A stretch of DNA of 64,000 nucleotides from Oxyruncus cristatus (GCA_013399855.1 VXAY01000778.1:16462-80461); one strand, 5' to 3'; numbered from the stretch's first letter, positions 28,801 through 38,891 are shown. Program-made: numbers and translations. The notes: generated from the letters alone by a model not told the origin.

Positions 28801-31800
28801 GTCACACGTTCCTGGTTGTGGTCCTCCTGTCGCTTCCGAGGAGTCTGCACAGAGGCAGGGAATTTTAGTCTCGCTCATCACGTGAAAAAAGGGCTTTTCT
28901 TTAAAATCTTCCTCGAGTAGAAGGGCAGGAAACCAGGTCTCTTCCTCGGCAGCTTTAGGTTCTGCCTGGCTCTTGTGTTGGGGTTGCCTTTAATTCTGTC
29001 TATCACCTGTTCCCCTGATTGGCAGAGGAAGAAGGAGAGCAGAAAACTGCCCTTATCATCTGAACAGCTGGAATTCCCAGGGAGAGAGATCTGCTGCTTC
29101 CTTTTATCTCTCTGCTGGTGGTTAGGGCTGGTCTTTGCCCATTTAATCTGTCACACCAGCTGAACCCCCTGGAGCAGGTTCTGAAGCCTTTCATCCGAGC
29201 TGATCCAGGCAGGAGACCTTTCAGATGGAATGCACTCATCCCCTCTGCATCAGCAGTCGCCTACACTCGATTCCTTTCCTATTTTTCCCAGTGTGTTTGG
29301 ATGATTTGGTGTAGTTTGAGCTGTTCATTGGTGTCAAACCTGACTCTGGGCCTCGTGTGTAAGAAGCTGTGTGTGTTGTGGGAGATGGACTCCCTGGATT
29401 CAGGAGAGGGAGGAGAAGCTCTGTTGGATCTCTGTGCTCAGATCCCTTCCCAGGCACTGACAGTCCAAGGGGATTGGAGCAGATATGAGCAACAGGAATA
29501 TGAGAGGCAGCAGAATGGATGCCTTGGGGTGGAAAAACCCAAAGGGGCATGAGTGCATAAGGGAAGAGGAGGATCCTCCTGGTGCAGGTCTGCAGCTTTC
29601 CTGGTTTCTAGTGCAGGCTGTTACCTGGAATGAGGCTTCCTGAGACCTTCCCATCACCTTTTACTTCTTTAAAAGCCAGGAATACAACTGATGCCTTTCC
29701 TAGACTCCATTTTTCCATAAGTTTTGATTACAGCAAAGGCTGCATGAGAGTTTTCTTTAGGATTTCAGGATAAAGTAATGATAAAACTTAGCCATCACTT
29801 TCTACTACTGTAACAGTAAATTTTAGTTTCTATCCTGTATTTCTTTGCTATTTGGGGTACTTGGCATTTCTTTTTCCACTTCACTGCTTACAGAAACAAA
29901 TGGAAGTGGTTCATACCAACTATTATATATATATAACTATATGGTTTTTTTTATATGTAACTATACGTTTTGCATGTTTTTCCTGTTGTTTTTTTTTTTG
30001 TTTTAACTTTAAGCTGGTGGGTGTAAATGACTACAGCCATGTCTGATGGATACAAAAAAAAAAAAGAAAATTTACTTTCAATATTTTGTTAAGTAAGCTT
30101 TTAGTTTTTAGAGCGAAAGAGCCTTTTTGTCACCAGGGGTGTGTGACTTCCTGAGCCAGAAATGCCATTTATTTAATTCAGGATCATTAGTTTTCAGCCA
30201 CCTCAGACAGGCTGTACTCTGTACCGCTGACAGAAGTGTAATCACGCCAGAAAAATGACCATTATGTACAAAAAAATCAAGTTTACATTACATCAGAGCC
30301 CCAGAGTGGATGCTGGACTCCACAGCTTTCCTAGGAATCACGTGTTTATTCCAGGGCTGGTTTGTCCTGGAAGCAAAAGACAGTCCTTGGGTCTCCCAGA
30401 CCCTTGCCTGTTGTTACTAAACCTTTTTTCCTTTAAAACCCCTTCCAAGATCAGTAGTGGCAGCTCACTGAATACTTGTTTGGAGAAGAGGTGAAGTTCC
30501 AGAACGCAGTCCCGGGAGGATTAAACGTGTTTAAGGCAGCGTGGCTGAGGTTTGCAGAGGAACTCCAGGGGCAGAGCTCCTCTTTGGTGCCGTACCCTGA
30601 GCCTATGCTGGTCCCAGGCTGGTCAGATAATTGATTGATGTGGATTTACCTGAGCGTGGGGACACTTCCCCGCGTTGTGTGGGGATGAAGTTCAGCTTCT
30701 CGTGTGTTTTCAGAGCCTCTGAGAGGAAACTAAAGTAACACCAACGTGCAAGTTGCCAGCCTGCACAGCCTTAATGCACGTGTGATCCAAACTAGACTTG
30801 TAGGAGTGTGCAAAGCTGACTGAAATTGCCCTCCCGGCCGTCTTTTTGTGGAGGTTTCTCCAAATCCTTCGTTTGACAGCGAGGAAACGTCTCGTCTGTG
30901 TGTTTGTTTGGCAGGAAGTTCCACAAGAAGCTGGGCCAGCAGGCCTGGCTGGTTGCTGCTATCACTGCCACGGAGTTCCTGATCGTGGTCAAGTACGATC
31001 CCTACACGCTCACGCTTTCCCTGCCCTTCTACATCACCCAGTGCTGGATCCTGGGGATTATCCTGGTGCTCACCTGGACAGCCTGGCGCTTCTTCATCCG
31101 GTGAGCGGGCTGGGGCGTGCCGCGTTTGGGGCCTGGGGGGCTTTGTTGGACAGCCCCTCCTGGCAGGTGCTGTTGTTACTGGAGAGGGAGCACAGCCCTC
31201 CCGGGGGGCTGCGGCGGCCTCGGTGGGAGGTGGGAAATGGGCTCGGGGCTTTGTCTTCCCTCCGAGTTAGACCAGGCTGAGGTGTTTCCAGCTTCGTTGC
31301 CAGAGCAGTCTGTGGTTGTCCGAGCTGTGCCGGTGTCGGGACAAGGGAGCCAAGGGGGGATGTGTGTTTGGTTTGGAGGCTGCTCTGAGCGAGTCCGTGG
31401 AAAGCAGCTGCGCAGGGCTCAAGGAATTGGTGGTCTTCCTAGTCTTCCAGTATGGGAAGGGGCCGACAAGGAAGCTGGAGAGGGACTCTGCATATGAGGG
31501 AAGTGGAGTGCCAGGACAAGGGGGAATGGCTTCACACTGCCAGAGGGCAGGTTAGATGGGATATTGGGGAGAACTTCTTCCCGGTGAGGGGGGGAGGCCC
31601 TGGCACAGATTGCCCAGAGAAGCTGTGGCTGCCCCATCCCGGGAAGTGTCCAGGGCCAGGTTGGAGCACCCTGTGCTAGTGGAAGGTGTCCCTGCCCATG
31701 GCAGGGTGGTGGAACTGGATGGGCTTTAAGGTCCTTTCCCACCCAAACCATTCCACGATTCCTTGAGCTGCAGTGACGTGTGCAGGAGGCAGCAGTGGCT

Positions 31801-32145
31801 GTTGTGCTGTGGCAGAGGTGAGAAGAGCCAGGCCACCAGCGAGAAACACGAACTTCCAGTGACTCAGTGCCATCAGCACTTGTAGAAATGTGAGCCGAAG
31901 GCTCCAGTGGGTCGAGTTATCCCGAGGGAGCTTCATTCGGGGCAGGCTTCCTTGCTGCTCGTCCTGCAGGCTGGAATTGTGTGCCGTGTGTTTGCTGCAG
32001 GGACATCACCCTGCGGTACAAGGAGATCCGGCGGCAGAAGCAGGAGCACAGGCACGAGAAGGACAAATGCCTGAGCAACGGGGACCGACACTCGGCACTG
32101 CTGGATGAGCCCAACGGGAACAAACCCCGGGAGAGGAAACTCTGA
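7735..32145 (+). CDS. PTDSS2: Phosphatidylserine synthase 2, exons 2-12 (5'-partial)
   Basis: Multi-pass ER and mitochondria-associated-membrane enzyme that exchanges the ethanolamine head group of phosphatidylethanolamine for serine. Eleven exons join in a continuous frame: 7735-7836, 12956-13038, 18376-18443, 20142-20276, 21046-21096, 23138-23251, 24143-24261, 24932-25046, 26735-26880, 30915-31100 and 32001-32145. They encode about 420 residues. Nearly every block matches vertebrate PTDSS2, for example [57 protein letters not shown] and [20 protein letters not shown]. About nine to ten hydrophobic segments alternate with polar loops, and the acidic His/Glu-rich stretch typical of the PSS family falls in exon 7. 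The human protein is 487 residues; the missing ~60 N-terminal residues belong to exon 1, expected upstream of the window. The first base of exon 2 completes a split codon, probably the Trp before RAHT. The C-terminus is short and Lys/Arg-rich, ending RERKL. PTDSS1 is less likely because the sequence follows PTDSS2 throughout. Confidence 0.96.
9396..9515 (-). mobile_element. CR1 LINE fragment, second subfamily type
   Basis: Starts gaatcatggaatatccagag and continues with ccctgcacaggacagcccc, a block common in another avian CR1 subfamily, in reverse orientation. It is short and diverged, and its right boundary is uncertain. Confidence 0.65.
10768..10887. repeat. T-rich tract followed by two copies of a ~35-bp sequence
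   Basis: A 10,768-10,806 T/C tract precedes cccatataaaacacat...ggttt...cacct at 10,815-10,847 and again at 10,854-10,887. The two units share about 80 percent of bases by eye. Confidence 0.65.
12956..13038 (+). CDS. PTDSS2: PTDSS2 exon 3
   Basis: Acceptor tttcag, donor gtaatt. It encodes [20 protein letters not shown] followed by GPFSRPHP, the second membrane segment and its loop. The reading phase matches exon 2 (two bases in) and leaves one base for exon 4. Confidence 0.93.
13039..18375 (+). other. PTDSS2: PTDSS2 intron 3
   Basis: Holds T-rich tracts (16,824-16,858; 17,072-17,090) and a + strand CR1 3' end at 18,138-18,292. No exon or RNA gene was recognised. Confidence 0.7.
18138..18292 (+). 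mobile_element. CR1 LINE 3' fragment
   Basis: Forward CR1 3' end: cagagcaactgtggctaccc, ggttggacggggcttggag, the ctagtgaaaggtgtccctgc block, then tttaaggtcccttcccaccc. It sits just upstream of PTDSS2 exon 4. Confidence 0.88.
18376..18443 (+). CDS. PTDSS2: PTDSS2 exon 4
   Basis: Acceptor tctgcag, donor gtaagt. It encodes [20 protein letters not shown] then LFQ, a long aromatic-rich membrane segment. The split Ala codon joins cleanly to exon 3. A CR1 fragment ends about 80 bp upstream. Confidence 0.93.
18444..20141 (+). other. PTDSS2: PTDSS2 intron 4
   Basis: Unique-looking sequence; no recognisable element. Confidence 0.65.
20142..20276 (+). CDS. PTDSS2: PTDSS2 exon 5
   Basis: Acceptor tttgcag, donor gtaagg. 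It encodes 45 codons starting [20 protein letters not shown] and ending TDPFHNIW, a conserved lumenal or cytosolic loop of PSS2. Both ends fall between codons. It contains an N-x-T sequon (GNETDP). Confidence 0.94.
20277..21045 (+). other. PTDSS2: PTDSS2 intron 5
   Basis: Contains a short reverse-oriented CR1 3' end at 20,575-20,675 and a G run at 20,975-20,983. Otherwise unremarkable. Confidence 0.65.
20575..20675 (-). mobile_element. CR1 LINE 3' fragment (short)
   Basis: Begins cccagaatggtttgggttgg and continues with ccaactccttgccgcgggca and ccttccactaacccagcttg, the reverse complement of the CR1 3' end. About 100 bp. Confidence 0.82.
21046..21096 (+). CDS. PTDSS2: PTDSS2 exon 6
   Basis: A 51-bp exon with acceptor ttccag and donor gtaaga. 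It encodes [17 protein letters not shown] in 17 whole codons. Its small size is compensated by near-identity to the mammalian block [17 protein letters not shown]. Confidence 0.93.
21097..23137 (+). other. PTDSS2: PTDSS2 intron 6
   Basis: Holds an A tract near 22,001-22,014 and an AT-rich stretch at about 22,265-22,315 just upstream of a GTTT repeat. Nothing coding was seen. Confidence 0.65.
23138..23251 (+). CDS. PTDSS2: PTDSS2 exon 7 (catalytic-region exon)
   Basis: Acceptor cctttag after a long T/C tract, donor gtacgt. Its 38 whole codons begin [20 protein letters not shown] and end NFSECWWDH. This is the most conserved part of the PSS family and carries the Glu/His cluster that family work links to base exchange. 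Confidence 0.95.
23252..24142 (+). other. PTDSS2: PTDSS2 intron 7
   Basis: No recognisable element. Confidence 0.6.
24143..24261 (+). CDS. PTDSS2: PTDSS2 exon 8
   Basis: Acceptor ttccag, donor gtaagt. It encodes [20 protein letters not shown] then [20 protein letters not shown]. The last Lys codon is split AA|G across the intron. Confidence 0.94.
24262..24931 (+). other. PTDSS2: PTDSS2 intron 8
   Basis: No recognisable element. Confidence 0.6.
24932..25046 (+). CDS. PTDSS2: PTDSS2 exon 9
   Basis: Acceptor tctcag, donor gtgagg. It encodes [20 protein letters not shown] then [18 protein letters not shown]. It ends inside a membrane segment that exon 10 continues. Confidence 0.94.
25047..26734 (+). 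other. PTDSS2: PTDSS2 intron 9
   Basis: Contains a strongly AT-rich block (25,448-25,560) with repeated AATAATA and TTTAAA motifs, and an A tract near 26,356. Otherwise nothing recognisable. Confidence 0.65.
26735..26880 (+). CDS. PTDSS2: PTDSS2 exon 10
   Basis: Acceptor tctcag, donor gtaagc. It encodes [20 protein letters not shown], then [20 protein letters not shown] and EIYDFMDDP. The terminal Pro codon is split CC|G. Confidence 0.94.
26881..30914 (+). other. PTDSS2: PTDSS2 intron 10
   Basis: Has a short CA repeat at about 27,390, an AT-rich segment with TATATATATAA near 29,920, and facing T and A tracts at about 29,988 and 30,052. No coding sequence was recognised. Confidence 0.65.
30915..31100 (+). 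CDS. PTDSS2: PTDSS2 exon 11
   Basis: Acceptor ggcag, donor gtgagc. It encodes [20 protein letters not shown], then [20 protein letters not shown] and [20 protein letters not shown], the last two membrane segments. The Arg codon is split CG|G. Confidence 0.94.
31101..32000 (+). other. PTDSS2: PTDSS2 intron 11
   Basis: More than a third of this intron is a + strand CR1 fragment (31,435-31,765). The remainder is GC-rich single-copy sequence. Confidence 0.7.
31435..31765 (+). mobile_element. CR1 LINE 3' fragment (longest in window)
   Basis: Forward copy of about 330 bp. It runs from the end of the reverse-transcriptase region (ttccagtatgggaagggg, gggagaacttcttcccggt) through the standard 3' UTR (ggccaggttggagcaccctg, tttaaggtcctttcccaccc). 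Confidence 0.9.
32001..32145 (+). CDS. PTDSS2: PTDSS2 exon 12 (C-terminal tail and stop)
   Basis: Acceptor gctgcag. It encodes [20 protein letters not shown], then a polar tail ending [10 protein letters not shown] and TGA at 32143-32145. The first half matches the family. The last ~20 residues differ from the longer acidic tail I recall for mammalian PTDSS2. Confidence 0.9.
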
Positions 32146-33850
32146 GCAGCAGCCGCGGGGCTGACAGGAACTCGTGGTGCTCGAGCGGGCCTGGGGCACA
32201 GTCCCAACCTCATCCTAACTCCTAATTGTCATTGTTAGCGTTCCAGCCTGTGGGAATCCCCTGGGGGAAGGATGGCACGGACACACCCCCCGTTCTCCTG
32301 GTGTCGCCGGAGAAGGTCTGCGTGGAGGGAAGTCAGAACCAACACCGCACAACAAGGACCTGCAGCGGGGGCTGTGTGTCCTCCAAACCAGGCGTGGAGA
32401 TGGGGGGCTCGGAGCACAGCACACAGGGGTCTGCTGCTCTATTCCCAGGGAACCGAGAGAGTTCCACGAGGCGTTCGGGCGTTAGGAACGCTTGTTCTGG
32501 GGTGTACAGAGACCAGGCACGGGAAATGAATTCTTTCCTTCCTGCAGAAACTCCCTGGAGCTGTGGAGGGGGGATTGGGTGACGTGTTCAGCGAGAGGAA
32601 CGCAGGTGAACTGGGCCCTGTGACCAAGCTGCTCCTTGCACAGGCTGAACCACACTGCGCTGCTGGTCCAGCCCCTCCGCGGGAGATCTGACTGACTTCC
32701 AACGTCCTGGAGCGGCCTGTGGTAGTTTTGTGGTGTATCACAGCTCTGGGGAGACAGGCAGCTTCTCCTTAGCTCTTATTTTTAATTTCTCTTTTAGTCT
32801 TGGTCATCTCTTAAATGTAAGGGAAGGTGAAGTGAGAAAGGTCAACCTGCCTTCGCTCTGCGGAGTAAAACGTGTCACAAGCAGAAACTGGGAGTTGCTC
32901 CGTCAGTCTGAAGTTATTTGCCTTGTCCTCAGCTGGGTGTGTGTCCTCACCAGGAGGGTCTCACTCCTGGGCTCTGACACACGCGGGCTCTGCCACCCTT
33001 TATCACTGCCCTGTTCCTCCCAGGGTAGCTCCAGAGTGAGGAATCTCTGAGTCCAGCTGGAAAAGCTGTTCCCTGCAGTCCCACACCCGGCCTCTGTCCC
33101 TGTGCCACCTCCCTGCCAGCAGCAGGCCGGGGCCAAGCGTGTGGCCAGGGAGGTCTGAGCATCCTGAGCCAAGCAGTGTTTCTGCTGGTGACTCAGCATC
33201 CTGGAAAAGGAACTGGGAAACCTGGGCTGCTTTTTTTTCCACCAGGTCATGATTCCAAGATGTAAGGGCTCTGGTGAGCGTGGATCCTGTACCCTCTGCT
33301 CTGAGCCCTCGCGGTGCCGTCCCGGGCACTGGTGTCACCCTGTCACTGCTCAAATGCTCTGATCCAATCAGGCTGCCAAAGGGTGTTTCCCAGGGAAGTG
33401 CTTATCCAGAGGAAAATGTCACGAATGCCGCGGTATAATTCCAAGGGTGTAACCCCAGATTTTGGAAGTGGCAGGAGCTTGTGGAGCTGCTGCCCGGCAA
33501 ACGTGTGCGGTTTTGATCCGGTTTGGTCTTGTATGGGAGTGACAACCAACATCTGCTTTGTTCCCAGCTTTAGTGTCCCAGGTGCTTCCCAGCCATAAAC
33601 AGTGGGCAGCGTGGAATTCTGGAATCACCAGTTGGGGTGGTGGTCAGGTGACCCAGGGGGACCTGTTAGTGCACACCCCTCCCACCGGAGGGCCTGCGCT
33701 GGCATCACCTGGTGAGGAATCCCTGCTGTTCCCGACATACCCTGGAGCTTTTTCCCTAATGCGGGAAACACTGACTCGTCTGCATCCATCTGACAGCTCC
33801 CGGGGATGGCCTGGGCCCTGCCTGTGGAATAAAGCCCCGTGTGCCGCGCG
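32146..33850 (+). other. PTDSS2: PTDSS2 3' untranslated region
   Basis: This covers the sequence from the stop codon to just past the first AATAAA. No conserved coding sequence was seen. The exact cleavage site is inferred, so the right boundary is approximate. Confidence 0.65.
33828..33833 (+). terminator. PTDSS2: Polyadenylation signal AATAAA of PTDSS2
   Basis: A canonical AATAAA lies about 1.7 kb after the stop and is followed by a GT-rich stretch (cccgtgtgcc), as expected for a cleavage site. I noticed no other AATAAA between the stop and this point. Confidence 0.65.
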
Positions 33851-35639
33851 TTCCTTGGGACAGCGCGTGCCCTTGGGTCCCCTCTTGTCACCCCACGCGT
33901 GGAGCTGGGGGGCTGAGGAGGCTCGGGCCGTGTCCCCGCCCTCAGCACGCTGGGTGGGTGACGGGTGCTGCGCCTCCAGGTGAGGAACATGTCCAGGTTT
34001 TCAGGGAAGAAGGAGGGCTCTGATCACTGCAAACTCACCGGGATTTAGGAATCCCCTTGGAGTGCTCAAAGCAGCCTCGTGGGGAGGAGACGAAGCCAAC
34101 GGGCCTCATGGGAATAACATTTGGGGTGGCCTAAAATAGGACCATCCCTGTGAAGAGGGCAGAGGTGGCAGGCCCCTGCTTCCACACACAGATGTATCCA
34201 ACTCTCCTGGGTCAGGATGCTGGAGCAGGTCTGTCCCACCCGTGGCGACACCCTGACTTCATAATCATGTCGACCAAAGGTCAGCGTTGGCCTCGAAAGG
34301 GAGGAATGTTTAGTAGGTGAGTTGGTGCCTGTGTGAGGCTGGATAAATCCAGGTGCCCAGATGGGGCCTTTGGAGATTTGCAAACCTTATCCCAGCCCCA
34401 TCCTGTCCAGAACAGCTCAGGGGGTCCTTTGCCCTGAGGCTGGAGCCCTGCAGGAGCGTGCTGGATCCTGGGCTGTGCCGTGGAGGGGACACCCTGCCAC
34501 GCCATTGGGGACGTAGAGGAAGTTTGGGAACTGGGAAAGGACCGTGGCCTGCTCTTCTCCAGCTACACCCGGAGGAAGGGCCAGGAAGCCCAGTGGAAAG
34601 GACCCTTGGCTGCAGGATGAGGCAGCTCCCCCCACCAAGGTTCTTGGCACAGTGGAAACTTGCTCTGTTTTCTCCCTGGAAATGAACTCCCCACCAGGAA
34701 CGTTGTGGGACCATCTCCCAGTGCTGCCCTCCCTCCAGAGCAGGGAGCTGCAGCAGGGGTTGAGCTGGCCCTGTGGCTGAGTGTGATGGGTGTTCCTGGG
34801 AATTACAGCTCCTCTGGAATGTCACACTGCTCCGGGGCCCCTGAGACCACCTTTGCTCGGGGTGCGTGGGCTTTTCTCCCCACAAAATTGCAATTATTCC
34901 ATTTCCTCCAAGCAAAGCGGTTCTCCTGCTGTCTGAAATGACTCCTTAGTGCCCTGGAAGTCACCTGGCATTTGAGGTAAGGTGGCTGAAAACATGGATG
35001 TGAAGGCAGGGAAAGGGAAGGTCCCCTGGGATGGTGTGTGGGCGCAATGTGGCCGATGCTCACGGTGTACAGGTGTGGTGGACACAGAGCCTTTGGTCTC
35101 CAAACTGCCCAGGGGGCTTTTTTGGCCAAATCCCAAAAGGTTCCAGCCTTTGCTGCAGAGGGAGGGGATCTCATGGGTTTTCTTAGGAACATCCAGAGTC
35201 AAGACCTTGCTGGATAGCTCCGGATGTCCCCATGGCCGGGAGGGACTCAGAGCTCGGAGCTCTTTGGGACCTGAGGATTTGGCTCTGGGGTGATGATCCA
35301 CAGCCCCACAGAGGCTTTGGGGGGCAGTGGGACCCCAGGGAGAGAAACACTCATCAGGATCCATGAGGAGGAGGAGCTGGAGATGCAGAGATGCAGTGGG
35401 ATGGGCCAGGGGATCCCTGGGCAGTGGGAAGTGGGATTTGGGGGAGCCCCCTGTGCCCAGAGCTGCCTGCAAGCAGTGCAGCGTCTCTGGTGTGGGATGA
35501 GGGAGCTGGCATTGTCCCTCCATGATCCTGGCTGGGATTTGAGGTGGGTTTGCAGGGTTTGGGGTGATTTTTGGGGTTTTTTAATGGCAACTTGCTAAGG
35601 AAAGCTGTCAGCTTGGGAGGCAAATCAGAGGGAGAGACT
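33851..35639. other. Intergenic region PTDSS2-SYT12
   Basis: No coding sequence, RNA gene or known repeat recognised. The sequence is moderately GC-rich with long but unconvincing open frames, which are ordinary in such composition. Confidence 0.6.
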
Positions 35640-36300
35640 CCTGCATCTCCCCGCCGGGGTCCCCAGAGCCCTCGCCCCGGGCAGGGCAGAGCATCTCCCG
35701 CAGCCCCGGGAGGTCACTCCTCCCCCGCCCGGCCCTGCCGGGGGGCGGTTTGGGCTGGGTGAAGCCAAGCCCCGGGGAGGGTCTGGCGAGCGCAGAGACC
35801 GCCCAGCTCATCGCACGGATGAGCGGGCAGTGCCGCCCGGCTCCGCCCCGGGCTGGGCTGGGCGAGGGAGCGGAGCCGCTCCCGGTCTCGCATCCCGGAT
35901 TTGGGGCGGGGGGGAGGGACACACGGGGATCCCGGGGCTGAGCTCCCAACCCGCAGGGACCCCCCGCGCAGCGGAGAGGGGGGCTCTGCCCGGCACCCAC
36001 CGCCGGGAAGCGTCCCGGGAGGGAGGAGCTCCTTGGATCCGGGCGCGGAGCTCGGGGACCCCCGGGCAGCGGAGGGGGCTCTGCCCGCTCCCCATCGCCG
36101 TGGGAGCGGACCCCGGCGGTCGCCGCGTTCCCCTCGCCGCGGGAGAGGACACCCCGGGGGTCCCCGCAGATCCCCGAGGGTTCGCACCTGTCCAGGTAAA
36201 GCGCGACGGGGGGTACGGGGGGTGCAGGGCTGGGGGCCGCCGGTTTGGGTGCGAGGGGCCGGGGAGGGCGGCGGGTGAGCGCAGAGCCCAAATCCTTGCG
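35640..36300 (+). promoter_or_regulatory. SYT12: CpG island, probable SYT12 promoter and first exon
   Basis: Dense CpG dinucleotides and very high GC content contrast with flanking DNA. The island contains GC-box-like ccccgccc and gggcggt motifs. It lies about 2.7 kb upstream of the SYT12 start-codon exon and on its sense strand ends with a strong donor, CAG|GTAAAG, at 36,195. I infer a non-coding SYT12 exon 1 here; the transcription start cannot be placed by eye. Confidence 0.6.
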
Positions 36301-38891
36301 TTTTGGCAAGTTTGGGATGCGTCTTTATCTGTGCCAGGAGCAAACTCCATCCCACTTCTGTGCCCTGCGGATGGAGGGGGCTGGCAGAGCCCCGCCCGGG
36401 GGGGCACAGCCGCAGGACCGGTGTCACCAGTGAGCTGAGTTTAGCCCGGGCTCAGCACACCCGGCCCGGGTGTCGGGGGCAGGGCAGGCAGGGATGGGTG
36501 AGCAGGGGGACGGCTGGAACGGGGACTGGGACGTCTGGGGACTGCAGCGTGCTCAGGGAGGGGTCTCACCCCGGCTGGTCCGGGGGCTCCGGGACCAGCG
36601 ATTTGGTTTCTCTGCCTGCGGCCTCAGCTGGTGGTGCCAAAACAGCAGCGAGGTGACACCTCCCGAGGGTTGGGAGGGACCCCTTTTCCGGAGGGGGACA
36701 CAGCTTTGATGCTGTTTCTCTCTCCTCGGCGAGCTGGTTTATTGTCCCTCCAAGCAGGAGAAGGAACCCGAGGTCTGCAGCAGCTCCCAAGGAAAATGAA
36801 GCTGCCCTGGCCCTGAGCACTGGGATGTTGGAGTGGATGGAGGGGGCTCTGCACCCAAATGAGGGCTCTGCACCCTGTTCTGGGACTCTGCACCCCAAAC
36901 CAGGGCTCTGCACCCCATTCTGGGCCTCTCTGCACCCCAAACCAGGGCTCTGCACCCCATTCTGGGCCTCTCTGCCCCCAGACCAGGGCTCTGCACCCTG
37001 ATCTTGAGGTCTGTGGGTAAGAAATCCACCTATCCTTGAGCTGCCGGCAATGGGAGAATGGTGCCAGTTCCTTCCAAATCCCTCAGGTTTGATTTCCCAG
37101 GAATTTGAGCAGCAGGTCAGGGGGATGTCAGAGCAGCTCAGTGAAATGCTCCAGGGAAGAGCTCAGTTAACAAAAAAACCCATAAATCCTTCCCCCGGCA
37201 CCTCCACCTCCGTTTCCTCGCTCGCTCGGGGTTGATGCTGTTTTCCTAATAGGAAAATACCTCTGGATTTGGTCCTGGTGCTGAGCACCGCAGTCTCTTT
37301 CCAGGTGATGCCTCGGAAATCTGCTTAACTTGCTGCTTGGAGAAGGAGGGTTTGGGGGGAGAAGCTCTGAAAGAAAATGAAAATCAGAAATTCTTTTTAA
37401 TTTCCAGAAGAAATCGGGAAGAGATGGAGGAGGTTTGTCCTCCTGCGGGAAAAGCTGGTCGTGAGAACTTTGCTGTTTTCATATTAAAAAAAAAACCCAA
37501 AACATTGGGAAACATGGGAAGGAAGGAAGCTCCCATGCCCAAGCTTTTCAGGGCGCAAAAAGAGGTGGCAAATCTCCGTCGCTCCGTTAAGATTTCAGCA
37601 CTGAACAGCTGAGTAGCCCTCAGCCCATGTGTGACACGAGTTCAGCACGTTCTCAGCCGGGTTATTCCTGTTTTTTCCGTGGCATGGGGAGGTTTGTGCT
37701 GGTGGGAGGAGGCTGGGGAGGAGCTGGGCATCTCCCAGCCCCACCTCAGCCTCGCTGTCCTTTTGGGTTGCATTTAGGGCCCCCCCCTCCTCCCGTTACC
37801 CCAACAATGGGCCGCGTGTCCCTGCGGAGGGTCCCCGGCCAGGCCAGGCCAGGCCAGGCCAGCACAGCTCATATTTTCCTGTATAACACGCTGGCTGTCC
37901 CACCTTTGCCCATTAAAATCCAAGCCTGGATGGTTTTGGGGAGGGTTGGTTGCCCCACAGTGCTTGAAGCTGTGAGCACCTGAGAGGAGCTGGAGGGTGA
38001 GACCCAAATATTGCGGGATCATCCGTCTGAGACCAACCCAGCTCCTTGTCCCGTGCCATGAGTAGGCTTTGGGGCTGTGGAAATCCCGGAGAGGGGCCGG
38101 GGGGGGGCTCTGAAGGGCGTGGGGAGAGGGTTTAGATGCAGTGCTGAGGTTGTGTCCCTGTGGGGGTCTGTGGCATCACATCCTCATCCCCGTGGGCTCG
38201 GATGATCTCCTGGCTCGGATGCCAGGGAGCGTTCTGGCTCAGTTCCTGTTAGATTTGCTTGCTGGGTGTTTTGGGGGATCCCAAACCCCCCCTTGTATGG
38301 CAGGAAGTAGCTGTCGTGGGTAAATCCCCTTTGGCATCCGCGGAGCCGTCGCTGGGATCTGTCTGGAGGAGCAGCTTCCTTACGTTAGGATGGATCTCTC
38401 CTATGACTCGACTGGGAAAAGCCCTTCATGGGGGAACATGCTGGAGCCTTCCCACTGCAGGAGCTGATTCCTGGGGAACGGCATCACCTGCAGCAACCCT
38501 GAAACTGGGGAGTGGGACTGCCCCCCTCACGTGGGGCCAGGGCAGAGCCTCGGGAGAGTCTGGCAAACTGCAGGAGGCGAAGGAAGAGTTGAGCTGGAAA
38601 AAAGGGCTTTAAGGGCTCCGGGAGGGGAGACATCCACGCAGAGAGCGATTGGGAATGTCACCCACTAAACACTCCCGAGGTAAATCGAGCGGCTCTGCCT
38701 CTTCCCGGGTGGTTTCCGTCCCTCCTCCAGCTCCTGCCGCCGGCCGAGAGGCTTCAGCGCCTGGAAGAGGAGCCAAGGCCGGGAGCAGCGGAGGGGGAGC
38801 AGTGACGGAACATCCACTGCAGGAAAACCACAAGGCGTTCGGCCTTTGAATGATTCGCCTCCGCCCTCACGCCGTGTCTCGCGCATTCCAG
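36196..38891 (+). other. SYT12: SYT12 intron 1 (inferred)
   Basis: Contains the 36.84-37.00 kb minisatellite, an A tract at 37,484-37,500, and a short aggcc repeat at 37,840-37,860. No coding sequence was recognised. The intron depends on the inferred exon 1. Confidence 0.5.
36842..37003. repeat. Minisatellite, ~21-bp unit, 42-bp higher-order period
   Basis: About eight diverged units of the form agggctctgcaccccatt or tgggcctctctgcaccccaa. From 36,899 two consecutive 42-bp dimers are nearly identical. Confidence 0.85.

Noticed and set aside
34310..35523. Two ~200-codon - strand frames between PTDSS2 and SYT12
   Set aside because: Low-complexity Pro/Ser/His composition, no recognisable family and no splice or start context. 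Considered as a possible hidden gene and dropped for lack of support.
35608..36427. Overlapping 199-237 codon frames in the CpG island, both strands
   Set aside because: Pro/Arg/Gly-rich translations are typical of CpG islands; no conserved domain, and several frames are open at once.
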